The position numbers and the translations under genes were made by a program. DNA of 32,247 nt from Gammaproteobacteria bacterium (lineage in GTDB: Bacteria; Pseudomonadota; Gammaproteobacteria; AKS1): the NCBI GenBank assembly GCA_027078075.1, contig JALTKP010000310.1, positions 1 through 32,247 of the forward strand, given 5' to 3'. Positions 25,589 to 32,247 of this stretch are shown one piece after another. Positions within the stretch are counted from its first letter, which is position 1; the number at the start of each line of letters is the position of its first letter. Under the pieces are notes generated by a model. That model did no database searches. It worked only from the letters and a program-made list of their open reading frames with translations, and was not told the origin of the DNA.

Positions 25589-28042
25589 ATGACTCATTTT
25601 AATGAGAATTTTTCACGATCATGTCTACGAACATGGGTATTTACCCTCGTATCAGCAGTATTTCTTTGTCTATTATTTATCACAGGAAAGGTTAGCGCAG
25701 CAGAAGCGAGCACGGTAGAGCCGACAACTGATTTACGTATTCTGGTTGATGTGTCTGGCAGTATGAAAAAGAATGATCCAAAAAATTTACGTAGAGATGC
25801 TCTACGTTTATTAATTGGAATGTTACCTGAAACAAGTCGTGTAGGTATCTGGAGTTTTGGCCAATACGTCAATATGCAGGTAAAACCTGATTTCGCAACA
25901 AAAGCCTGGAAAAAGAATGCACGTAAAGAAGCAAACACGATTCGTTCTTTAGGTCTTTATACCAACATACAAGATACCCTAACCAAAAGTAGTTGGGATT
26001 GGCGACGTCCTGATCCTAAATGGGATCGTCACATGATTTTATTAACTGACGGTATGGTTGATATATCAAAAGATCCATCAAAGAACCGCAAGTCACGCCA
26101 AAAAATTCTAGGCAGTATTGTTTCTGATCTTAAAGCAGCCAATGTGAAGATACATACTATTGCACTGTCTAAACAAGCTGATCATGAGCTATTAAGAACA
26201 TTATCGACAAAGACCGATGGTTGGTATGAGTCAGTTGAATCTGCTGATATGCTGCAGCGACTGTTTTTAAGACTATTTGAAAAAACCACCAAGATGGATT
26301 CATTACCGCTAGAAGGTAATTTATTTGATGTTGATGGAAGTATCAGTGATATGACATTGCTGGTATTTCGCAGTGCATCAGGAAAACCAACTAAAGTATT
26401 AGCACCTGACCATTCTGTTTTAGAGTATGGCAAGCCACATAAAAATGTTGATTGGTTTCAGGATAAAAGTTTTGACATCATCACCATTCATAAACCAATG
26501 GTGGGTAAGTGGAAGTTAGATGCCGATATTGACAAAGATAATCGCGTTAAAATAATTAGTAACTTGAAATTACGCGTTGATTCACTGCCAATTGACATTA
26601 TTGAAAATGAATCAGTAAATTTAAAAGCATCCATTATTAGCAAGGAAGGACTTCTTGAAGATAAGGAAATGCTGAGCCTAATAAAGGTTACATCTCAAAG
26701 TGTTGGCTTTAAAGGCAACGAAGTAACTCAGGAAGTGCCAGCAACAAAATTGGCCGGTGTTTATGAAGCGCGGCTTGAAGGTGTTAGTGAAAAAGGCACA
26801 GTTCAAATTGTTGTAAAAGTGGATTCCCCTACATTTAAACGTGAATCAAGGCATGAAATAAAAGTTCACGAGAGTCCAATTAAATTAGAATTAAATGCGA
26901 CAACTAATGGTCTTGTTATTAGAGTAACGGAAAACCCATCTCTAATACAGACAGGTACTTTACAACTTGCACTAAGAATAGAAGGTAATAAAGGTGCTTA
27001 CTACGTAACAAAGTTTGGAGCACATCGCTGGCAAGCAACATTGGATAATGGTTTTGAAGGGAAGGAAATTACAATAAATGCGACTGCAAATCGTATTGGT
27101 AACATTAAGTTTAAAATGCAATTACATGGTCGATTACCTGTTGCGATAAAACCGATAAAAGATCCATTAACAATATGGGCAGAAGAAACAGATTCAGGGC
27201 TTGTTATTAAAGCATTGCTTGAAGAAAACTTGTTGCAAACAGGTACCTTACAACTTGGCTATTTCAAAGAGGGACACAAAGATCAAATAGTCACAATTCC
27301 CCAACAGACTGATAAAGTATGGCAACAATTACTATTGCCAGAGCATACTGGAGCTACATTGACAGTTTCAGCTTCTGCTCATCAACTTAATGGTAAAGAC
27401 TTCGAGAAAGAATACGCGGTGGTTGTGCCAAAGGTAAAAATCAAAGAACCCATTGCCGAAGTACAAGGTACACAAGATAATAAGCAGGATGAGCATGCAG
27501 AAGAAGCAGAACATGCTAAAGAAGAAGACCATGTAAAGGACGATGGGCATGAACCTGAAGCTGAGCATGAAGCGAATCCCGACGCAGAGCATGATGGTGA
27601 ATCTAGTTCACTTGTTATTATTATCGCATTGGTAATTGCAAATATTATAATATTTGGTGGTGCATACTTCGGTTATCGTTATTGGAAAAAGAAGAACCAA
27701 CCATTGCCAGATGACTATGATGAAGAGGATGCTAAAAAAACAGATGATGCTGCTAAGAAAGATCTTCCAGAATCTAAACAGGATGAAATAAAGAAGGACA
27801 GTGATGATACTGAGGATTTTTCTGAGCAAAGAAAGGAACCCACACCACCAGATGATGTGGAATTAAAAGTAGATGAGAAAGATGATACGCCAGAAGATGA
27901 AGACAAAGAAAAGCCTGAAAATGATGAGGAAGTTAAAGAGCCAGATATGATTGAAACCGCTTCGGCAGATGATCTTCCTGATTTTGATGTGGATATGGAG
28001 TCAGATACATCAGAGGAAAGTGATCAGGAGAAAGATAAATGA
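25589..28042 (+). CDS. Membrane-anchored von Willebrand A protein with acidic tail
   Basis: An 817-residue envelope protein. It has a signal peptide (RTWVFTLVSAVFLCLLFI, cleaved near VSA) and a VWA domain (about 47-235) with a complete MIDAS metal site (DVSGSM at 54-59, LTDGMV near 153). Repeated beta domains follow, including two tandem repeats of 96 residues (each with GLVI...LLQTGTLQL or close to it, starting about residues 441 and 537). A His/Glu/Asp-rich linker (about 633-671, repeating EH and DH pairs) precedes one C-terminal membrane helix (about 672-690). A 120-residue, strongly acidic cytoplasmic tail ends the protein. It may belong to the poorly described gammaproteobacterial VWA family TIGR03503. 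No ribosome-binding site is evident. It overlaps the next gene by ATGA. Confidence 0.85.
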   Translation: MTHFNENFSRSCLRTWVFTLVSAVFLCLLFITGKVSAAEASTVEPTTDLRILVDVSGSMKKNDPKNLRRDALRLLIGMLPETSRVGIWSFGQYVNMQVKPDFATKAWKKNARKEANTIRSLGLYTNIQDTLTKSSWDWRRPDPKWDRHMILLTDGMVDISKDPSKNRKSRQKILGSIVSDLKAANVKIHTIALSKQADHELLRTLSTKTDGWYESVESADMLQRLFLRLFEKTTKMDSLPLEGNLFDVDGSISDMTLLVFRSASGKPTKVLAPDHSVLEYGKPHKNVDWFQDKSFDIITIHKPMVGKWKLDADIDKDNRVKIISNLKLRVDSLPIDIIENESVNLKASIISKEGLLEDKEMLSLIKVTSQSVGFKGNEVTQEVPATKLAGVYEARLEGVSEKGTVQIVVKVDSPTFKRESRHEIKVHESPIKLELNATTNGLVIRVTENPSLIQTGTLQLALRIEGNKGAYYVTKFGAHRWQATLDNGFEGKEITINATANRIGNIKFKMQLHGRLPVAIKPIKDPLTIWAEETDSGLVIKALLEENLLQTGTLQLGYFKEGHKDQIVTIPQQTDKVWQQLLLPEHTGATLTVSASAHQLNGKDFEKEYAVVVPKVKIKEPIAEVQGTQDNKQDEHAEEAEHAKEEDHVKDDGHEPEAEHEANPDAEHDGESSSLVIIIALVIANIIIFGGAYFGYRYWKKKNQPLPDDYDEEDAKKTDDAAKKDLPESKQDEIKKDSDDTEDFSEQRKEPTPPDDVELKVDEKDDTPEDEDKEKPENDEEVKEPDMIETASADDLPDFDVDMESDTSEESDQEKDK

Positions 28043-28656
28043 ATGAAACGGCCAGCACAATAGTAATTATTGCGGCTGAATTCGGCGCTGTGTTACTAGT
28101 GCTGTTTATAATTGCATTAATATTATTCTTAAAGCGACGTGCATCAGACAAACGTTATGTTGCTGAATTTATTGCGGAGCATAAAAAGAATCATGCTAAT
28201 AGACGTGATGCAATACGAGAAAAAATGGTATCAGACTCTCTTCTTAGTGAAGAAGAGTTAGATGATTTTCTTGATAACGTTACCGCATCAGAAAGAAAAC
28301 TCTATAAACGTATCTTGAATATGTACCTAGGTTTTGATCGACAATGTTTAACAGAAATTCGTGATGAATTATCAGATATTAATAGCAGTTGGATTGAAAC
28401 GGTTAAAAAGAACATAAATTCAGTGCCTGCCGGAAGTATTCCAGAAGAAAAAGTTCAGGAATTGAATGACAAGATTGATGAATTAACCACTGAAAATACT
28501 AAAATAGCAGTTGATCTTGCTGAGGCAATGGAAACTATGGAAGATATAGTTAAGGAATATTCTCTTATGTATGCGGGGCAGGAGAATGAAACAATGGATC
28601 GACTTTCTGATGACTACCAAAAATTGAAAAACAAATCAGATTCGCACAATAATTAA
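28039..28656 (+). CDS. Single-pass membrane coiled-coil protein, partner of the VWA gene
   Basis: A 205-residue protein with one N-terminal membrane helix (about 8-30, followed by KRRASDKR, so the rest is cytoplasmic). A helical region follows (AEFIAEHKKNHANRRDAIREKM), then a C-terminal coiled coil (about 133-195, VQELNDKIDELTTENTKIAVDLAEAMETMEDIV). I do not recognise a named family. The ATGA overlap with the VWA gene shows coupled translation. Its cytoplasmic coiled coil could meet the acidic tail of the VWA protein. It overlaps the convergent SafE-type gene by four bases. Confidence 0.78.
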   Translation: MNETASTIVIIAAEFGAVLLVLFIIALILFLKRRASDKRYVAEFIAEHKKNHANRRDAIREKMVSDSLLSEEELDDFLDNVTASERKLYKRILNMYLGFDRQCLTEIRDELSDINSSWIETVKKNINSVPAGSIPEEKVQELNDKIDELTTENTKIAVDLAEAMETMEDIVKEYSLMYAGQENETMDRLSDDYQKLKNKSDSHNN

Positions 28657-29372
28657 TGCTGCATATGCTCGTGATTGGCGTGGTGATGCGCATGTGCATT
28701 AGGAGCAGTAAGACTATAAACACCGAACAATATAATTAATGTTCCTGCAAGTTGACGCACTATTGGTTGATGAATAAATCGTTTTACCGAGGTTGCAAAA
28801 GTTCCCAATAAGAATAGTGTTGGTAGTGTACCGAGACCAAATGCCAACATAATAAGGCCACCTTGTAGGGTGTCTTGACTACTTAGCGCAAATACCAGCA
28901 TCGCATAAACCATTCCACAAGGAAGCCAACCCCATAGTGTTCCAAGCATAAAAGCATGTGGGTATGTTTTAACCGGTAGTAATTTGTTGCCAAGTGGTTG
29001 GATGTATCGCCACAGGTAACTTCCAGCAGTTTCCAACACACTCAAGAGTTTCCACCAACCTGCAATATATAAACCCAATAAAACCATGAATACACCACTT
29101 AGCATACCACCTATGTTTTGTGCATTTTGGTTAAAATATTCGCTACTGGACTCGCCGATACTGGCGACTAATAATCCGGCAATAACATAACTGCTTAGTC
29201 GACCGATATTATAAAAGAGAATAAAGCTGAGGGTTCTTATCTTATTTTTATTGAGATTAGGTTCTAATCCCATACTGAGGGTACCGACTATTCCTCCGCA
29301 CATGCCAACACAATGTACTGAACCAAGTAGCCCGGTAATGAATGCTGCGAGTAGAGTTATTTCATTACTCAT
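28653..29372 (-). CDS. SafE/TauE-type membrane protein with His-rich tail
   Basis: A 239-residue polytopic membrane protein of the sulfite exporter TauE/SafE (DsbD-like) group. The N-terminal block SVHCVGMCGGI is characteristic, and about six helices follow. The C-terminus is strikingly His-rich (NAHAHHHANHEHMQH), suggesting metal binding. It follows ccoH by eight bases on the same strand, where many genomes have ccoI and ccoS, so a role in copper supply or haem/cytochrome maturation of the cbb3 oxidase is likely. No RBS is obvious before the ATG. Confidence 0.8.
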   Translation of the reverse strand: MSNEITLLAAFITGLLGSVHCVGMCGGIVGTLSMGLEPNLNKNKIRTLSFILFYNIGRLSSYVIAGLLVASIGESSSEYFNQNAQNIGGMLSGVFMVLLGLYIAGWWKLLSVLETAGSYLWRYIQPLGNKLLPVKTYPHAFMLGTLWGWLPCGMVYAMLVFALSSQDTLQGGLIMLAFGLGTLPTLFLLGTFATSVKRFIHQPIVRQLAGTLIILFGVYSLTAPNAHAHHHANHEHMQH

Positions 29373-29380
29373 GTAGACAA

Positions 29381-29878
29381 TTATTTTGGTGCTAATTCAA
29401 TTTTATTTTGACCAGGATGGATAAGCTCAGAACTGAGTCGCCAGTCTTCAGTATGAAGTTGAACATACCATTTACCTGGAATTAGTTTCTCAATAAGACC
29501 ATGGTAATTATTATTAGGTGTTAATAACAGCGTTACATGCTGATCATGATTAGCACGAGTAGCATGTAACATACTAAGACTAATGCTTTCAGGTAATGTA
29601 ATTTTATTTCCATCGAGTTTGACAGAGACAGTGCCATTTTCAAGGCTGAATTCAAATTGTGCATTTAGCCCTAACTTTTTTGCTTCAATATCACGTTCAA
29701 GCACTAAGTTAATTTGTTTGCCATAACGATAGTAATCATCATTCACTAAACCATCATCGGTTGTTATAGCAAGGTAAATCATAGAAATTCCACCCAATAC
29801 AGCACTGAGGGGAATTAGAATAAGCATCCAAACTAGAGGTTGGTGGTACCATATAGTACTTCTTGCAAGCATATTCAT
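29381..29878 (-). CDS. ccoH: cbb3 oxidase assembly protein CcoH/FixH
   Basis: A 165-residue FixH-family protein with one N-terminal membrane helix (QPLVWMLILIPLSAVLGGISMIYL) and the conserved DDYYRYGK segment just after it. A periplasmic beta domain ends in PGKWYVQLHTEDWRL. FixH/CcoH is needed to assemble cbb3 oxidase, associating with CcoN. It overlaps ccoG by one base (TAATG). Confidence 0.88.
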   Translation of the reverse strand: MNMLARSTIWYHQPLVWMLILIPLSAVLGGISMIYLAITTDDGLVNDDYYRYGKQINLVLERDIEAKKLGLNAQFEFSLENGTVSVKLDGNKITLPESISLSMLHATRANHDQHVTLLLTPNNNYHGLIEKLIPGKWYVQLHTEDWRLSSELIHPGQNKIELAPK

Positions 29879-31278
29879 TAACGGCGACCTGATGGTCCGA
29901 GGAAGCGAGTAGCTTCATTAATAATAATATCTGGGTTATCGATAGAAATAACCGAGATGTTAATTTCAGTACTGCGTTTTTTAAGATCATAAGGGTCAAC
30001 CTGAAGTCGTAGAGGAACATCTCGTACTTCACCTGATGCGATCTTCACCGTATCTGATTTGATAATAATTTTCATACCCTCAATACCTGATGCACTGATC
30101 TTGTAGTTATGAGATTTTTCATCTTTATTGATGATTTGTAATGAGTAGGTATTTTCAATAAGCCCCATATCTGTTTCGTTAAATAAACGAGTACGATCAC
30201 GAATAATGCCGACTTCTAGTGGTATACGTGTCGCAATAGCGTAACCAAGAGTTACAATCATTAAAATCAGTGCAACGGCATAAACCATAATCCGTGGGCG
30301 GAAGAGGCTAACAGATTTTCCTTGAAGAGCATTTTCAGTGGTATAGCGAATTAAACCACGATCATAGTTCATTTTGTCCATTACACTGTCACAGACATCA
30401 ATACAAGCTGAACAAGCGATACATTGGTACTGCAGACCATCGCGAATGTCGATGCCAGTAGGGCAGACCTGCACGCAGAGAGTACAGTCAATACAGGAAC
30501 CTAAGCCTTTTGATGAAGGAACATCATCTTTCTTACGAGATCCTCTTGGTTCACCACGTTTTTCATCGTATGAAATAATAAGCGTATTATTATCAAACAT
30601 GGCACTTTGGAAACGTGCATAAGGGCACATGTAGATACAAACTTGTTCGCGCATAAAGCCAGCATTACCCCAAGTCGCAAAGCTATAAAAAATAATCCAG
30701 AACCATTCCCATGGGCCAAGTGATAATTCCAGAATACGTGAAGCAAGTTCATCGATAGGGGTGAAGTAACCAACGAAAGTAAAACCGGTATAAGCGGCAA
30801 GCGCCAACCATAGAAAATGTTTAGTGGCTTTTATTCTTATCTTGTATGCATTCCATGGCATTTTATCGAGTTTAATTTGCTTAGGACGATCACCTTCAAC
30901 CTTACGGGCGATCCACATAAACAATTCTGTCCAAACTGTTTGTGGGCAGGCATAGCCACACCAGAGTCGACCTGCAATAGCGGTGAAAAAGAACAGCGCA
31001 AAAGAGGCGATAATCAATAGAACGGCAAAATAGAAGAAATCTTGTGGCCAGAAGGTCAGACCAAAGATATGGAATTTACGATTGGGCAAATCAAAAAGAA
31101 CGGCTTGTCGGTCTGCCCATTCTAACCAGGGAACAATGTAGTAAATTCCCAGCAGTATTAAAACACCGATACTGCGCCACATTGCAAATAACCCAGTTAC
31201 CGCACGTGGATATATTTTGGCATCACTCGCAGTGATAGCGTCAGATTTGTTGATTTTCGGGGATTTATTAGTAGCCAT
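29878..31278 (-). CDS. ccoG: cbb3 oxidase assembly ferredoxin CcoG (RdxA/FixG)
   Basis: A 466-residue membrane protein with about five to six helices and a cytoplasmic bi-cluster ferredoxin domain. The two 4Fe-4S cysteine sets read CIDCTLCVQVCP and CIACSACIDVC. The conserved WCGYACPQTVWTE block in the N-terminal part and an Ig-like C-terminal periplasmic domain match FixG. CcoG acts as a cupric reductase in copper delivery to the CcoN centre. It is cotranscribed with ccoH, and a hairpin terminator lies just upstream. Confidence 0.95.
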   Translation of the reverse strand: MATNKSPKINKSDAITASDAKIYPRAVTGLFAMWRSIGVLILLGIYYIVPWLEWADRQAVLFDLPNRKFHIFGLTFWPQDFFYFAVLLIIASFALFFFTAIAGRLWCGYACPQTVWTELFMWIARKVEGDRPKQIKLDKMPWNAYKIRIKATKHFLWLALAAYTGFTFVGYFTPIDELASRILELSLGPWEWFWIIFYSFATWGNAGFMREQVCIYMCPYARFQSAMFDNNTLIISYDEKRGEPRGSRKKDDVPSSKGLGSCIDCTLCVQVCPTGIDIRDGLQYQCIACSACIDVCDSVMDKMNYDRGLIRYTTENALQGKSVSLFRPRIMVYAVALILMIVTLGYAIATRIPLEVGIIRDRTRLFNETDMGLIENTYSLQIINKDEKSHNYKISASGIEGMKIIIKSDTVKIASGEVRDVPLRLQVDPYDLKKRSTEINISVISIDNPDIIINEATRFLGPSGRR

Positions 31279-31306
31279 TACATCACAGTTCTTTATTCAT
31301 AGTCAG

Positions 31307-31337
31307 AAAACTCCTCTTTGCTGGAAGCAAAGAGGAG
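31307..31337 (-). terminator. Intrinsic terminator between the small Cys protein and ccoG
   Basis: A perfect 12-bp stem (CTCCTCTTTGCT / AGCAAAGAGGAG) with a 3-base loop; on the minus strand it is followed by TTTT. It lies between 31368 and ccoG (31278), so it would end or dampen transcription from the ccoP side, leaving ccoGH with its own promoter or partial readthrough. Confidence 0.78.
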
Positions 31338-31367
31338 AGTGAGTATCGGCAGAATGTTGAATTAGTT

Positions 31368-31616
31368 TTATTTAGGCGCACAAGGCTTGCGGAAGAAACA
31401 TGTCATTGCGCAAGACGTTGTTGTTAATAACCAGAATAAAAAGAACCCAACAGAGTAAGCACCAAGTCGGCTTGTATCAGCAAAACGCGTTTCCTGAAGT
31501 AGCACGTCTGGATCAAAGGCGGTAAAGAACAGTATGGTGGCAAGACCTGCTGTGAGAAATGCTGGCCAGAGAACAGAAACGGTCTTCTGACAAGTTGGTA
31601 GTGCTTCATCTGCCAC
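31368..31616 (-). CDS. Small Cys-rich membrane protein in the cbb3 cluster
   Basis: An 82-residue protein with two membrane helices (about 14-35 and 50-70) and a cysteine motif at the end (TSCAMTCFFRKPC), plus one Cys near the start (PTCQK). Start GTG 31616 has GGAG seven bases upstream. The internal ATG at 31609 belongs to another frame. Small proteins at this spot, between ccoP and ccoG, occur in other gammaproteobacterial cbb3 loci, but I know no assigned function. The C-x3-C-x5-C motif could bind metal. Confidence 0.65.
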   Translation of the reverse strand: MADEALPTCQKTVSVLWPAFLTAGLATILFFTAFDPDVLLQETRFADTSRLGAYSVGFFLFWLLTTTSCAMTCFFRKPCAPK

Positions 31617-31663
31617 TGTAACTCTCCATACTATTTTATAATGCCCTCAATCTTACTATAGGT

Positions 31664-32247
31664 TTACTCCTTTCCGCCAGCCGACAAGCTGTAAACATAG
31701 GCTGTCAGCACGTGGATTTTACCTTTATCAAGAAAATCTTTGTGTGCAGGCATCTTGCCACTACGTCCCTCTGCGATAGATGCCATAACGGCGCGTTGTG
31801 ACGCGCCGTAAAGCCATGTCTTATCAGTCAGATTTGGAGCGCCAAGTGCTTGATTACCTTTAGCATCTACAGAGTGACAGGCGACACAAAGTTGAGAAAA
31901 TTTCTCTTTACCGGCAGCAACCGCAGTTGGGTTTGTTTCACGTCCAGCCAAGCTAAGAATATACTCAGATACATTGAAAACACCATCATTACCAAGTATC
32001 TGGCCCCAAGCAGGCATAGCACCATTACGACCATGTGTGATACTGGCTTTGATATTTTCAGGCTTGCCGCCGTATAACCAGTCATTATCTGTCAGGTTAG
32101 GGAAGCCATGCGAACCACCCGCATCAGAACCATGACAAATAGCACAGTAGTTATTGAAAATACGTCGTCCTGTTTTAATGGCGTCTTCATCTTGAGACAA
32201 ACTGATAATATCTTTTTCTAAATAAGCCGCATAGATAGGACCAAAGG
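31664..32247 (-). CDS. ccoP: cbb3 oxidase diheme subunit CcoP (partial)
   Basis: The diheme cytochrome c subunit III of cbb3-type cytochrome oxidase, cut by the window edge. Two CxxCH haem motifs are present (CAICHG and CVACHS), each followed by a GAPNLTD- or FPNLTD-type region and a methionine ligand context (GAMPAWG and GKMPAHK). The track starts at TTG 32200, but the frame stays open upstream and reads FGPIYAAYLEKDIISLSQDEDA, the usual CcoP sequence before the first haem, so the gene continues off the window. Electrons flow from cytochrome bc1 through these haems to CcoN. Confidence 0.93.
   Translation of the reverse strand, partial: FGPIYAAYLEKDIISLSQDEDAIKTGRRIFNNYCAICHGSDAGGSHGFPNLTDNDWLYGGKPENIKASITHGRNGAMPAWGQILGNDGVFNVSEYILSLAGRETNPTAVAAGKEKFSQLCVACHSVDAKGNQALGAPNLTDKTWLYGASQRAVMASIAEGRSGKMPAHKDFLDKGKIHVLTAYVYSLSAGGKE

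Noticed and set aside
27368-27906. Minus-strand ORFs rich in Phe, Ile, Ser opposite the His/acidic region of the VWA gene
   Set aside because: They are the antisense of Glu/Asp/Lys-rich codons, which always yield open, hydrophobic or Ser-rich frames.

Overview
The window is about 32 kb of gene-dense chromosomal DNA, clearly AT-leaning, from a gammaproteobacterium. The ilvI-ilvH-ilvC / psd / pssA / leuA neighbourhood, the cbb3 oxidase assembly genes and the RF3, ProS and type 4 uracil-DNA glycosylase genes all fit a free-living aerobic or microaerobic gammaproteobacterium, perhaps a marine Methylophaga- or Cycloclasticus-like lineage. The genus is a guess. I see no rRNA, tRNA, CRISPR array, insertion sequence or phage gene.

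Layout, left to right. (1) 1-1.7 kb: the tail of an unknown gene, a bidirectional terminator and aspA on the minus strand. (2) 1.8-5.0 kb: an export-type cluster of two periplasmic thioredoxin-fold proteins, a TolC-family outer-membrane protein and a short membrane-fusion protein, with no inner-membrane pump. (3) 5.0-10.2 kb: a lytic transglycosylase and proS; a small membrane protein; a di-haem cytochrome b561-type protein facing a membrane-anchored LuxR-type regulator plus a small membrane protein; a MIF/tautomerase homologue; and a DUF4124 protein. (4) 10.2-15.3 kb: ilvI-ilvH-ilvC preceded by a possible branched-chain-rich leader peptide, then a PSD-family gene that has lost its key catalytic residues, then pssA. 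(5) 15.3-20.8 kb, the most unusual part: a degenerate HD-GYP sensor and a LapG-type periplasmic cysteine protease on the minus strand. Divergent from them is a TPR plus beta-barrel (Slam/DUF560-like, type XI secretion) protein and its probable exported TbpB-barrel-like cargo.

(6) 20.8-25.5 kb: a leucine-rich leader peptide directly behind a good promoter, then leuA, type 4 udg, rimI and prfC in tight succession. (7) 25.5-28.7 kb: a two-gene operon of a membrane-anchored von Willebrand A protein and a membrane coiled-coil protein, both of unknown role. (8) 28.7 kb to the end, on the minus strand: ccoP (partial), a small Cys-rich membrane protein, ccoG, ccoH and a SafE/TauE-type membrane protein with a His-rich tail. 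These form the assembly end of a cbb3-type cytochrome oxidase locus.

How the parts work together: ilvI/H/C and leuA cover branched-chain amino acid synthesis, and both blocks appear to have leader-peptide control. pssA makes phosphatidylserine, while the adjacent PSD homologue looks unable to decarboxylate it. Region 5 may be one secretion and surface-release module under nucleotide-signal control; that link is inference. All calls come from reading motifs, lengths and spacing by eye; no searches were run.
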